Source: Tissierella sp. MB52-C2 (GTDB lineage: Bacteria; Bacillota; Clostridia; Tissierellales; Tissierellaceae). Taken from it: 64,000 nucleotides of DNA. Made by a program: the position numbers and the translations under genes. Position 1 is the stretch's first letter. Each line of letters opens with the position of its first letter. The stretch is taken from contig NZ_CP133261.1 in assembly GCF_030931715.1 (NCBI RefSeq), positions 2,830,643-2,894,642 of the forward strand, read 5' to 3'. This document shows, one piece after another, positions 7,389 through 16,195 of the stretch. The notes below the pieces were generated by a model. That model was not told where the DNA came from. It was given only the letters and a program-made list of their open reading frames with translations, and made no database searches.

Positions 7389-8393
7389 TTATTTTAAATC
7401 TAAATTTGGTATAACATTAAGGTAAAGATCTGATTTGTTCCCATTTTTATAATTGAAATATGCTGCGGCACCAATCATAGCTGCATTATCTGTACATAAT
7501 ATCCTTGACGGATATAGGATTTCTATACCTTCCTCTTTCCCTCTTTCTTCCATCATAGTCCTCAAGCCTTGATTAGCAGCTACTCCGCCAGCTATTACTA
7601 TCTTTTGAGATTTTCTTTCTTTAGCCAATCTAAAGGACTTATCCACAAGTACATCTAATACTGCTTGTTGAAAAGACGCAGCCACGTCTTCTACTATAAT
7701 TTCTTCAGATTTCTGGTGTTTTTGGTTTAAGCAGTTTAACACTGCTGTTTTTAATCCACTAAAACTAAAATCATAAGACTTTGGTTCTAACATTACCCTT
7801 GGAAAGTCTATGGCAGTTTTATTTCCCTTTTGAGCTAATTTATCTATAACTGGTCCTCCAGGATATGGAAGTCCCAAGGCTCTAGCTACCTTGTCAAAGG
7901 CTTCTCCTGCAGCATCATCCCTTGTTCTGCCTACTAATTCATAATCTGTATATCCATTTACTTGAACTAAATAGGTATGTCCACCTGATACTATAAGACA
8001 AGTAAAAGGAGGCTCTAAATCCTTATGTTCAATATAATTTGCACATACATGACCTTCAATATGATTCACTCCAATAATAGGCTTATTAAGTCCATAAGCT
8101 AAAGCCTTAGCTGTTGATATTCCAATAAGTAAGGCTCCAACTAATCCTGGTCCTTTAGTTACTCCTATTAAATCTATGTCATCGAAGCTGATTTTTGCTT
8201 CATCTATTGCTTCTTGAACTATATTATTTATACTTTCTATATGTTTTCTTGAAGCTATTTCTGGCACTACTCCACCAAATTTCCTATGAATATCTATTTG
8301 AGAAGATATTATATTAGATAAGACCTCTCTACCATCTTTAATGACAGCAACTGAGGTTTCATCACAGGAAGTCTCTATGGCCAATGTTAACAT
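7389..8393 (-). CDS. tsaD: tRNA N6-adenosine threonylcarbamoyltransferase TsaD
   Basis: A 334-aa enzyme that, with TsaB and TsaE, transfers the threonylcarbamoyl group to A37 of tRNAs decoding ANN codons. It starts [17 protein letters not shown], with the metal-binding HIEGH near residue 107, then [40 protein letters not shown] and the Asp in [17 protein letters not shown] at 8393 is chosen because AGAGGTG lies 6 bases upstream; the in-frame GTG at 8402 is part of that site. Last gene of the tsaE-tsaB-rimI-tsaD operon. Confidence 0.96.
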   Translation of the reverse strand: MLTLAIETSCDETSVAVIKDGREVLSNIISSQIDIHRKFGGVVPEIASRKHIESINNIVQEAIDEAKISFDDIDLIGVTKGPGLVGALLIGISTAKALAYGLNKPIIGVNHIEGHVCANYIEHKDLEPPFTCLIVSGGHTYLVQVNGYTDYELVGRTRDDAAGEAFDKVARALGLPYPGGPVIDKLAQKGNKTAIDFPRVMLEPKSYDFSFSGLKTAVLNCLNQKHQKSEEIIVEDVAASFQQAVLDVLVDKSFRLAKERKSQKIVIAGGVAANQGLRTMMEERGKEEGIEILYPSRILCTDNAAMIGAAAYFNYKNGNKSDLYLNVIPNLDLK

Positions 8394-8411
8394 AATAAAC
8401 ACCTCTTAATT

Positions 8412-8855
8412 CTATAATTTTTTCCACATAATAAGTGCATCTTCATTGTCATCTTGATAATATTTGGGTCTAATTCCAGATTCTATAAAACCATATTTCT
8501 TGTATAAGTTTTTTGCCACTGTATTAGATACCCTAACTTCTAAAGTCATTCCCTTAATATCTAGCTTAGTACATAGGAAAATAAGTCCCTCAATTAAGGT
8601 ATTTCCCACGCCTAATCCTCGATACTTACTTTTCACCGCTATATTAGTTATATGTCCTTCGTCTAGTATAAGCCATATACCGCCATATCCTACTACTACG
8701 CCATCTATTTCAGCAACGATATATTTTGCCAATTGGTTTTTAGTAATTTCCATTAAAAATGATTCCCTAGGCCATGGAGTAGTAAAAGCATCTTTTTCTA
8801 TTTCCATTACATCATCTAAATCATTTTCGTCCATGTTGCGGATAATAATATCCAT
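8412..8855 (-). CDS. rimI: Ribosomal-protein-alanine N-acetyltransferase RimI
   Basis: A 147-aa single-domain GNAT acetyltransferase. The acetyl-CoA loop SKYRGLGVGNTLIEGL is clear, with EVRVSNTVAKNLYKKYGF in the C-terminal half, typical of RimI, which acetylates the N-terminus of ribosomal protein S18. Its ATG overlaps the tsaB stop by one base (TAATG), so translation is coupled. The gene order tsaB-rimI-tsaD is conserved in Firmicutes and supports the name over a generic GNAT. Confidence 0.92.
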   Translation of the reverse strand: MDIIIRNMDENDLDDVMEIEKDAFTTPWPRESFLMEITKNQLAKYIVAEIDGVVVGYGGIWLILDEGHITNIAVKSKYRGLGVGNTLIEGLIFLCTKLDIKGMTLEVRVSNTVAKNLYKKYGFIESGIRPKYYQDDNEDALIMWKKL

Positions 8856-9553
8856 TATTTTTCTTCCCTTTCTCTTAGTTCTCTTTGAGCCTGAGACTCT
8901 CTTAAATATTCAGGAACTAATGTATAGAAGTCATTAGTTTTCCCCTCATTATATTTCTTTAGTGCTAACTCTCCTATACTGGTAGCCCTACAAAAGTTTT
9001 GACCGTTAGTTGAAAACTGTACCTTTTCTCCTAATTTCTCTTTAATTATATTCCTATGAAGAAGCCCTCCGTCTCCATTTACTATTAATCTATCATATTT
9101 ATTAAGAATATCTAAAAGATCATTTATATCTAATACATCTGGCTCCATTATAGTCTCTAAATTATTTCCTTCCCATTTATATATCCCTGTATAGACTCTA
9201 TCCCTTCTTGCATCTATCATTGGTACAATTATATTGTTGTAAGGTAGATTAAAAGCCAGTCCCTCTAAAGTAGATATACCTACTACAGGCTTATTGAATA
9301 AATGAGCAAAAGCTTTGACTGTTGCTACTCCAATTCTAAGTCCAGTAAATGAACCTGGTCCCAATGCAACTCCATAAAGATCAATATCACCAACCTTTAG
9401 TCCTAAACTATCTAGTAATTCCTTAATCATTGGAACTAATTTTTCTGAGTGAGTCTCTTCTTGATTTAAGGAGTATTCTCCCAATATTCTATTTTCATCT
9501 AATACTGCACAAGTTGCCATCATAGTTGATGTGTCTAAAGCTAATATTTTCAA
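8855..9553 (-). CDS. tsaB: tRNA threonylcarbamoyladenosine synthesis protein TsaB
   Basis: A 232-aa ASKHA-fold protein that binds TsaD and is needed for t6A synthesis. It begins MKILALDTSTMMATCAVLD and has GVALGPGSFTGLRIGVATVKA and GISTLEGLA. The start is TTG at 9553 with GGAG 5 bases upstream; it overlaps the tsaE stop as TTGA. Length is normal. It lacks the metal-site histidines of TsaD, as expected for TsaB. Confidence 0.95.
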   Translation of the reverse strand: MKILALDTSTMMATCAVLDENRILGEYSLNQEETHSEKLVPMIKELLDSLGLKVGDIDLYGVALGPGSFTGLRIGVATVKAFAHLFNKPVVGISTLEGLAFNLPYNNIIVPMIDARRDRVYTGIYKWEGNNLETIMEPDVLDINDLLDILNKYDRLIVNGDGGLLHRNIIKEKLGEKVQFSTNGQNFCRATSIGELALKKYNEGKTNDFYTLVPEYLRESQAQRELREREEK

Positions 9554-10008
9554 TTCTTCTCCAACTCCTTAGTTATCTCTGTATATCTATTACCAGAACC
9601 TGTAATATTTATCCTTCTCTCATCTATATCTTTACCCTTTTCTATATCTAATACTATTCTTTCCTTAGGTAAAAGTCTTTCTATTTTTTCTGCCCATTCT
9701 ATAATACAAACTCCTTTTCCATAGAAATACTCATCAAATCCTAAATCATAAAGCTCCTCTACATTTTCTAATCTATATACATCAAAATGATATACTGGTA
9801 TCTTTCCAGTATATTCATTGATTAAGGCAAATGTAGGACTAGTTATATAATCATAAACTCCAAGACCTAAACCTATGGATTTAGTTAAAGTAGTTTTCCC
9901 TGCTCCTAGGTCTCCATTTAAACAAAGAATATCTCCTTTTCTCAAAAGATTACCTAATCTAATACCAAACTCTTTAGTTTCTTCCAATCCATTTAATCTT
10001 ATTTCCAA
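9550..10008 (-). CDS. tsaE: tRNA threonylcarbamoyladenosine synthesis ATPase TsaE
   Basis: A 152-aa P-loop ATPase of the t6A complex. It shows Walker A GDLGAGKTTLTKSIGLGLG, then TSPTFALINEY, YHFDVYRLE, and IEWAEKIERLLP. I place the start at TTG 10008, 9 bases after AAAGG; an earlier in-frame TTG at 10017 touches the ribosome site. First gene of the operon. An extended -10 (TGCTATAAT, 10042-10050 on the minus strand) lies 34 bases upstream with a poor -35. Confidence 0.93.
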   Translation of the reverse strand: MEIRLNGLEETKEFGIRLGNLLRKGDILCLNGDLGAGKTTLTKSIGLGLGVYDYITSPTFALINEYTGKIPVYHFDVYRLENVEELYDLGFDEYFYGKGVCIIEWAEKIERLLPKERIVLDIEKGKDIDERRINITGSGNRYTEITKELEKN

Positions 10009-10017
10009 AAATATCAA

Positions 10018-10329
10018 CCTTTCATTTGTATTGATAAAATTATTATAGCATAATTATTTTCACAATGCATATTCTACCCCTATTTATAGCAGATTTATTA
10101 TTAAAAAATAGTGATAAATTTAATTTATAATTAGGGCTAAATTTAATTAATGTTTCTCAAGATTTTAAGGTATTTTACTTCTTATATTAAAATTATTAAT
10201 AATAGTAAAATTACTATCAAATAGTTTAATTGTTATAGTCTCAAAATACACTATATAATGATTTATGAGATTTAGATTGTGAATTAATCCTCAATGATTA
10301 TTTTATATTAATATGGAAAGGAGATTCAA
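10018..10329 (+). promoter_or_regulatory. Divergent intergenic region with methyltransferase promoter
   Basis: AT-rich, no ORF worth keeping. On the plus strand TTGTTA (10230-10235), an 18-base spacer and TATAAT (10254-10259) form a likely promoter for the methyltransferase-transporter pair, leaving a leader of about 65 bases. The left end holds the extended -10 for tsaE on the other strand. Confidence 0.5.
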
Positions 10330-11400
10330 GTGAGAAAAGAAGAAATGACCCCAAGAGAAAGAATGGATGCCTTTGCTAAAGGGCAAGAAATCGACCGTAT
10401 AATCTGTGTACCAGATATGGGCGCTACTATGACACCCTTCATAGGTGTAAAAACAAGTGATTACTATCATTCAGCAGAACTTATGGCAGAGTTGGAAATA
10501 TCATTATTTCAAAGGCTTCGCCATGATAGCGTAGGAATATCTACAAGCCTTAGAGGCGTGGCTGAAGCCATGGGTGCTAAGGTAGCCTATCCTGATTACA
10601 ATATTTCCTATTTATTAGAACCAGCTATAAAATCTATAGATGAGATAGAATCCCTTAAAATTATTAATCCTTTAAAAGATGGAATTTTACCAATCTTACT
10701 TAAAGCCATAAAACTAACAAGAGATGCACTTATAGATAAAGTAGATGTAGGTGCTGCAATGTCTGGACCTTTTAGCGTTGCAGCCTCTGTAGTAGGAACA
10801 GAAAATCTACTTAAATGGATGATTAAATACCCTGAAAGGGTTCATACCCTAATGGACATAGTAGCTGAATCCAATAACAGATATATAGAAGAGGTTGCAA
10901 AATTAGGTATATCTATTAGCTTTGCTGATCCAGTTTCCTCCACTAGTCTTATAAGTCCAAAACAATTTAGAGAATTTTCCTTGCCTGCTCTTCAAACAAA
11001 TATAAACAAAATTAAAGAAAAAACAGGAAGTGCTCCAGGCATCCATATATGTGGAACAAGTAAGGAAATCTGGGAAGACGTAGTAAATGCTGGAATTTCT
11101 AATTTCAGTATAGATAATATAGAGGACTTAGAAGAAGCTAAGGAATTAATGGGAGATAGAGTAATAATTACTGGAAATGTTCCTCCCGTTGATGTAATTC
11201 ATGCTGGAAATAGAGAATCTATTTTTAAATCAGTTAAAGAATGTATTAGAAAAGGATATGATTCCAAAAAAGGATATATCTTGAGTACAGGTTGTCAAAT
11301 TCCAATGCATACCCCAATTGAAAATATTGAGCTGTTCATGGAAGCAGGCAGTTTCTATGGAAAATATCCAATGGATTTAGAATTACTAACAAATAACTAA
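10330..11400 (+). CDS. UroD-superfamily methyltransferase, MtaA/CmuA type
   Basis: A 356-aa member of the uroporphyrinogen decarboxylase superfamily. The zinc-site pattern of methylcobamide methyltransferases is present: His-x-Cys in GIHICGTSKEIW near residue 238 and a second Cys in STGCQIPMHTP near residue 318. True UroD enzymes lack this site and sit with heme genes, which are absent here. By family, such proteins move a methyl group between a corrinoid protein and a thiol or other acceptor; no corrinoid protein is encoded nearby. The GTG at 10330 has AAAGGAG 7 bases upstream. It is 16 bases before an NhaC-family transporter, so the pair probably handles one methylated substrate; that link is inference. 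Confidence 0.8.
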   Translation: MRKEEMTPRERMDAFAKGQEIDRIICVPDMGATMTPFIGVKTSDYYHSAELMAELEISLFQRLRHDSVGISTSLRGVAEAMGAKVAYPDYNISYLLEPAIKSIDEIESLKIINPLKDGILPILLKAIKLTRDALIDKVDVGAAMSGPFSVAASVVGTENLLKWMIKYPERVHTLMDIVAESNNRYIEEVAKLGISISFADPVSSTSLISPKQFREFSLPALQTNINKIKEKTGSAPGIHICGTSKEIWEDVVNAGISNFSIDNIEDLEEAKELMGDRVIITGNVPPVDVIHAGNRESIFKSVKECIRKGYDSKKGYILSTGCQIPMHTPIENIELFMEAGSFYGKYPMDLELLTNN

Positions 11401-11416
11401 CTAGGAGGACCTTATA

Positions 11417-12757
11417 ATGGAAAAACTAAATGAAAAAAAAGGTAATGGAATAGCTTTATTGCCCTTTCTTATTTTTGTATCTGTATATTTAATTTCAGGA
11501 ATTATACTACAAATTCAGGGAGTTGAAATGGCATTTTATCAATTTCCAGCTCCCGTTGCAGCAATTATAGGAATAATATTTTCTTTTATCTTAACAAAAG
11601 GTTCATTAGATGAAAAATTTGATATATTCATTAAAGGTTGTGGGGATGATAATATAATAATTATGTGTATTATATATTTATTGGCAGGAGCTTTCTCTTC
11701 TGTTTCTAGCACTATGGGTGGTGTTGAATCTGCTGTAAATTTAGGACTGACTTTAATACCAGCTAAATTTATTACAGTAGGAATATTTATAATATCTGCA
11801 TTTATTTCTATTTCCACAGGAACATCAGTAGGTACTGTAGTGGCTCTAGGACCCATAGCAGTTCAATTAGTAGAAAAGGGTGGCTTAAACTTACCTTTAG
11901 TATTAGGTGCACTAGTAGGTGGTTCTATGTTTGGAGATAATCTATCTATTATTTCTGATACTACTATAGCTGCCACAAGAACTCAAGGAGTATCTATGAA
12001 AGATAAGTTTAGAGCAAATATTGGATTTGCAATACCGGCAGCTTTAGTTACGGCTATTCTTTTATTAATCTTTGGTAAACCAATAAATATTCCTGAGACT
12101 CAAGAATATGCTTTTAGTATAATTAAAATTCTTCCATATATATTTGTCCTAGTAGCTTCCATAGCTGGAATGAATGTGTTTGTAGTTTTAACTGGAGGTA
12201 TTATTATATCTGGTGTCATAGGGCTAAGCTATGGAGACCTTAAAGTATTACAGTTTGTGCAGGAAATATATTCAGGATTTACAAAAATGTTTGATATTTT
12301 CTTATTATCTTTATTAACCGGTGGGCTAGCTAATATGGTATCTAGTGGCGGAGGACTTGATTGGTTATTATATAAAATAAATAAAAAAATAAAAGGCAGA
12401 AAATCTGCTGAATTAGGTATAAGTGCATTAGTAGCTCTTACAGATATGGCTACAGCTAATAATACAGTTTCTATAATTATAAATGGACAATTAGCAAAAG
12501 AAATATCAACAGAGCATAATGTAGACCCAAGAAAAACGGCTTCACTTTTAGATACATTTTCATGTATAATGCAAGGCATAATACCTTATGGCGCTCAATT
12601 ATTGATAGCAGGAAGTTTTACCAATGGACTGGTAAGCCCTGTTCAATTAGTACCATATATATGGTATTGTTTCATATTGGCAGTATTCGCAATAACATCC
12701 ATATTAACTCCTTTTGGAAATGGATATTTAAAAAGTAATTCTAAAATCAATTCATAA
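11417..12757 (+). CDS. NhaC-family Na+/H+ antiporter-type transporter
   Basis: A 446-aa membrane protein with about 11-12 hydrophobic segments. The family core is visible: STGTSVGTVVALGPIA, then GGSMFGDNLSIISDTTIAATRTQGV, and a later ALTDMATANNTVSIIINGQLAKEI repeat of the same motif. NhaC relatives exchange Na+ and H+, and some carry organic substrates such as malate/lactate. It follows the methyltransferase by 16 bases with AGGAGG before ATG, and a strong terminator closes the operon. Substrate uptake for the neighbouring enzyme is inference. Confidence 0.88.
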   Translation: MEKLNEKKGNGIALLPFLIFVSVYLISGIILQIQGVEMAFYQFPAPVAAIIGIIFSFILTKGSLDEKFDIFIKGCGDDNIIIMCIIYLLAGAFSSVSSTMGGVESAVNLGLTLIPAKFITVGIFIISAFISISTGTSVGTVVALGPIAVQLVEKGGLNLPLVLGALVGGSMFGDNLSIISDTTIAATRTQGVSMKDKFRANIGFAIPAALVTAILLLIFGKPINIPETQEYAFSIIKILPYIFVLVASIAGMNVFVVLTGGIIISGVIGLSYGDLKVLQFVQEIYSGFTKMFDIFLLSLLTGGLANMVSSGGGLDWLLYKINKKIKGRKSAELGISALVALTDMATANNTVSIIINGQLAKEISTEHNVDPRKTASLLDTFSCIMQGIIPYGAQLLIAGSFTNGLVSPVQLVPYIWYCFILAVFAITSILTPFGNGYLKSNSKINS

Positions 12758-12784
12758 GAACTTATAATTATATAAATTCTATCT

Positions 12785-12840
12785 AAAAAGCTCTATATTT
12801 TGATTTAAGCATTTATCAAAATATAGAGCTTTTTCTTTTT
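12785..12840. terminator. Bidirectional terminator between transporter and LapA-like gene
   Basis: AAAAAGCTCTATATTTTGA pairs with TCAAAATATAGAGCTTTTT around a 12-base loop, followed by a T tract. It serves the convergent genes on both strands. Confidence 0.92.
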
Positions 12841-12881
12841 ATTTACTTATATTCAGCTATTTCCAATTTTAATTTTATTAT

Positions 12882-13268
12882 TTATTGAATTTCAATGATG
12901 GCCTCATTTTCTAATATAGTTTTTTCATCATTATATTCTATTTTTTTCTCTTCTTCTATACTAGATATGGAGTATTCATCTATACTTTTCTGAAATTTAT
13001 TCTTTTCTTCTGTAATTGTTTCTATCTCTTTCTTTAGCTGCTTTATTTTCACACCTTGCTTTATTTGTTTAATAAGGCCTAATAAAAGTACAATTAAAGC
13101 TCCTATAATAGCAGAACCTAAGATTACAACAGCTTGAGAAATCGTAAACTTAGTAAATAAGAAATTGATCTCAACACTCTTTGCATTTTGAATAGCAAAT
13201 ATTGCCACTAAAACAGAAAATAATAGCGATATTATGAATTTGAATTCCATGTTTACTTTAAGCTTCAT
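12882..13268 (-). CDS. LapA-domain membrane protein
   Basis: A 128-aa protein with two membrane helices (about 9-28 and 42-64) and a cytoplasmic coiled-coil tail rich in Glu and Lys. The signature FAIQNAKSVEINFLF between the helices is that of the LapA (DUF1049) domain, whose role in Firmicutes is not established. ATG at 13268 has GGGGAG upstream; the in-frame TTG one codon earlier is less likely. Monocistronic, sharing the terminator at 12785. Confidence 0.8.
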   Translation of the reverse strand: MKLKVNMEFKFIISLLFSVLVAIFAIQNAKSVEINFLFTKFTISQAVVILGSAIIGALIVLLLGLIKQIKQGVKIKQLKKEIETITEEKNKFQKSIDEYSISSIEEEKKIEYNDEKTILENEAIIEIQ

Positions 13269-13446
13269 CAAAATCTCCCCTAATCTAATACATCTCCTAG
13301 TTATAATTTATGACTATTATAATATAAATACTTTATTCCCACAAGTACTTATCTATCTATTTTGTTCTTTATAACTATGATTTGATATTTAAGTATGAAA
13401 GATATAAAGTCTATAAGGTTATTATTTTTTTGGTATTCAGATATAT

Positions 13447-13480
13447 AGAACCTGTCCATATATTTCTATAGACAGGTTCT
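13447..13480 (-). terminator. Terminator-like hairpin after glycerol dehydrogenase
   Basis: A perfect 10-bp inverted repeat AGAACCTGTC/GACAGGTTCT with a 14-base loop. It lacks a clean T tract on either strand, so function as a terminator for the minus-strand gene is likely but not certain. Confidence 0.5.
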
Positions 13481-13529
13481 ATTAATTTAATTACTTAAAT
13501 AATTATATACATATGAAGTAATTATATCT

Positions 13530-14630
13530 TTAAATATATTGCTTCTTGAAATTCTCTCCTATGGCATCCGCAGTTAATATTGCTGCATATACATCTTCTG
13601 CTGTTACTTTAAATGGCATATAGTGAATAGTTTCACCTTCTACACAACTTAATTTTGCTGCTTCCATTAATTTTTCCTTTGGAACATTAGATATATTTAG
13701 ATCTGCCAACGTAGTTGGAAGACCTACTTCATTACAGAAATATAGTACCTCATCTAATTCTTTCATAGGTACATTCTCTAATACTAATTGAACTAATACT
13801 CCAAAAGCAACTTTTTCTCCATGATAAAGATCATGAGCTTCCTCTATGACAGTTAATCCATTGTGAACAGCATGGGCAGCACCAAGTCCACCGCTTTCAA
13901 ATCCAAGACCGCTTAGAAGTGTATTTGCTTCTACTATTTTTTCCACTGCCTTAGTTACAACCTTTTTTTCTACAGCTAACTTTGCCTTTAGCCCTTCGTT
14001 TATCAAAGTATCGTAACATAAATTAGCTAAAGAAATAGCCGCATCTGTAGCAAGTCCACCAGCCATAGTAGTAGAACTTGATTGTAAACTAGCTCTAGCT
14101 TCAAACTTTGTAGCAAGGGCATCACCCATTCCTGCAACAAGCAATCTTACTGGAGCAGATGCAACTGCTTCTAAATCAATCAATACAACATCTGGATTTT
14201 TCGGTAAAAGTAAGTATTCATCAAATTCTCCTTCATCTGTATACAATACAGATAATGCACTACATGGCGCATCAGTACTGGCAATAGTGGGAACTATGAC
14301 TACTGGGAGATTTTGATAATAAGCAATAGCTTTTGCAGTATCATGAATTTTCCCTCCACCTATACCTATAATAGTATCTGCACCTATTGATTTCACTTCT
14401 TCTTCAAGTCTCTTTATCTCTCCTTTTGAACATTCACCATTAAATTTTGCAAAATGAACATTAGCAGAGTCTCCAAAACTTTCTTTCACAGTCTCTCCAA
14501 ATCTTTTATAACCTGATTCACTAATTATAACAAAAAATGATTTTCCTAAATTACCTGTATGCTCCTTAATTCTCTTTAATTCTCCAGTACCTTGTATATA
14601 TTTTCCTGGTGAAATTATAATCTTTGTCAT
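13530..14630 (-). CDS. gldA: Glycerol dehydrogenase (NAD+, zinc-dependent)
   Basis: A 366-aa iron/zinc alcohol dehydrogenase that oxidises glycerol to dihydroxyacetone. It opens MTKIIISPGKYIQGTGELKR; the NAD site is GIGGGKIHDTAKA with PTIASTDAPCSALSV; metal ligands are the Asp in VAGMGDALATKFEA and the His residues of AAHAVHNGLT and HDLYHGEKVAFG. The start at 14630 has AAAGGAGTG 6 bases upstream; an upstream extension of 16 codons is not family-like. No dihydroxyacetone kinase is adjacent. Monocistronic. Confidence 0.96.
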   Translation of the reverse strand: MTKIIISPGKYIQGTGELKRIKEHTGNLGKSFFVIISESGYKRFGETVKESFGDSANVHFAKFNGECSKGEIKRLEEEVKSIGADTIIGIGGGKIHDTAKAIAYYQNLPVVIVPTIASTDAPCSALSVLYTDEGEFDEYLLLPKNPDVVLIDLEAVASAPVRLLVAGMGDALATKFEARASLQSSSTTMAGGLATDAAISLANLCYDTLINEGLKAKLAVEKKVVTKAVEKIVEANTLLSGLGFESGGLGAAHAVHNGLTVIEEAHDLYHGEKVAFGVLVQLVLENVPMKELDEVLYFCNEVGLPTTLADLNISNVPKEKLMEAAKLSCVEGETIHYMPFKVTAEDVYAAILTADAIGENFKKQYI

Positions 14631-14880
14631 AAGTAACACTCCTTTATCATTTTTAATTAATATACCCTTGTTTGGCAATTAACTAACAATTTATAAATAT
14701 GTTTTATATGAAATTCTATAAGATAGATAATATAAAGGCTTTTATTCCTAATGATACAAAAACGACTTAATTTAAATTTAATCAAATTCATTACTGTTAA
14801 GGAAAGATGCACGTCAATTAAATAATAGTTTATATTTAAAACATCTATAATTTTGAAATATAATTCCTTAATAAGTTATG

Positions 14881-15103
14881 AAGGTGAAAGAAATTCTAGA
14901 GAAGCTAGCTGAGAAGAGGCATTAGATTATGTTGCCGATGGATTTTTGAAAGTAAAGGAAAACCATGAACCAGAGTCTCTAATTGGGCAAAGTCCAATAC
15001 CAATGGTTTAACTGATGATGAAAATTGTAACTATATCTCTGGGTTTCCTATTTACAAAGCCTTATTGTGTGATGTGAAAAAATTAAACCAAGAGAAGGAA
15101 TGA
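14881..15103 (+). pseudogene. Remnant of an unrecognised gene
   Basis: Three short pieces of coding-like sequence follow each other in different frames on the plus strand: KVKEILEKLAEK, then ALDYVADGFLKVKENHEPES..IGQSPIPM, then TNGLTDDENCNYISGFP..YKALLCDV. Frame changes and stops separate them, so the gene is dead. I could not name the parent family. Confidence 0.5.
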
Positions 15104-15138
15104 TATTAAAGATTTTTATAAATTTACTCACTATATAA

Positions 15139-15186
15139 AACTTCCTAAACAAATAGATACTATAGTATCTATTTGTTTAGGAAGTT
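15139..15186. repeat. Perfect 48-bp palindrome
   Basis: Two 24-base arms with no spacer, centred between 15162 and 15163; the left arm begins AACTTCCTAAACAAATAG and the right arm is its exact complement. It follows the gene remnant by 35 bases. It could be that gene's old terminator, or the end of a mobile or repeat element. Confidence 0.9.
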
Positions 15187-15343
15187 AATTAAAAACTATA
15201 TGGAAATGATAACTTTGAACCAGTTGTAATACCTAATAGGACTAGTACCATTTTCTTTAGATATTTTAAACATCTTTTCTCATAAATCTTCTACCTTATC
15301 CCCAAAACACCCAATAATACAATCATAGAAGTTTTTCTTTCTT

Positions 15344-15679
15344 CTACTCCTCTATCATTTCCCATCCTCTAATCATACAAATATTTTCGATCTCACCTAT
15401 AATCTCTTTAATCCTACTTATTTCAGCTCCCCAAGTAGAACTCAATAAGCCTTGACCTCCACCACCAGCAACTATATCAATTACACAATTATTCTCATCT
15501 TCTAATTTCAATATTAAACATACCATCAATTGGGAATTGTTTCTGAAATAATATTTTTCACTCATAAAAATGTAAATATTTTCTGCTGGTTTTAAATCAT
15601 AATATCGAATATCATTACTTAATAATTCAAGCATTTTACCTATATTATTACCCTTTACTACTAATCTTTTACTATCCAT
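15344..15679 (-). CDS. Hypothetical protein, DUF6054-like (111 aa)
   Basis: A 111-residue soluble protein with a central Gly-rich motif IDIVAGGGGQGLLSSTWGAE, preceded by beta-strand-like segments (ENIYIFMSEKYYF, QLMVCLILKLED) and followed by a helix (ISRIKEIIGEIENIC). The layout reminds me of the DUF6054 family, but I am not sure. ATG follows GGGGAGATTCT. Isolated between two non-coding stretches. Confidence 0.65.
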   Translation of the reverse strand: MDSKRLVVKGNNIGKMLELLSNDIRYYDLKPAENIYIFMSEKYYFRNNSQLMVCLILKLEDENNCVIDIVAGGGGQGLLSSTWGAEISRIKEIIGEIENICMIRGWEMIEE

Positions 15680-16195
15680 AGAATCTCCCCTTTCCCAAAA
15701 TTATCCTCCATATAATTTTATAGCATACTATGATAAAATATAATTAAATAATTTCCGGAGAAGTAATCCATATACACCAGTCCTTGGAAAAATTACAAAT
15801 AGTAATAATAAAAATAATATTATACTTTTCTTCATATTCTCACTAAATAATTCTACTATTCATTGTCAATTCTACATCTTTTAAAATGCAACCCTATAAT
15901 ACACATTATATCATAAAAACAACCTATTACGATAATTAATCAAACTAGATACGTTTAATGTTCTTCACTTGTTCTTTTTACTTTAGGAATAAATGCCGTC
16001 AAGATTACCCTTACTATTAGATTTAATTTTTATTTACTTTATAGCTTAGTGCATAATAGATAGCTTTCTTTTGACATTCTCTTTCATCTCATCTAGGGAT
16101 TCTCCATAGTAACTTTTTGATAACTGCTTTATATTTGCTCTTCTATTCTTGATATTCTCACTTAAAGAGTATAAAATTGTATACGAGGTGATTTT
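15680..16195. other. Intergenic region before recQ
   Basis: About 0.5 kb, very AT-rich. It holds one possible small hydrophobic ORF (15728-15835, minus) and the recQ promoter area (a TATAAA box near 16170). No RNA gene was recognised. Confidence 0.5.
15728..15835 (-). CDS. Possible 35-aa hydrophobic peptide
   Basis: MKKSIILFLLLLFVIFPRTG followed by a short basic tail. It looks like a membrane peptide or an orphan signal sequence. There is no good ribosome site, so it may be the remnant of a secreted-protein gene. Confidence 0.25.
   Translation of the reverse strand: MKKSIILFLLLLFVIFPRTGVYGLLLRKLFNYILS

Larger units (their letters stand above)
14631..15343. other. Decayed 0.7-kb region without an intact gene
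   Basis: Apart from the remnant at 14881-15103 and the 48-bp palindrome, nothing gene-like was found. Composition is more AT-rich than flanking genes and stops fall in all frames. Confidence 0.6.

Noticed and set aside
10330-11400. Uroporphyrinogen decarboxylase of heme synthesis
   Set aside because: The zinc-site His-Cys and later Cys, and the transporter partner, fit the MtaA/CmuA branch; no heme genes are nearby.
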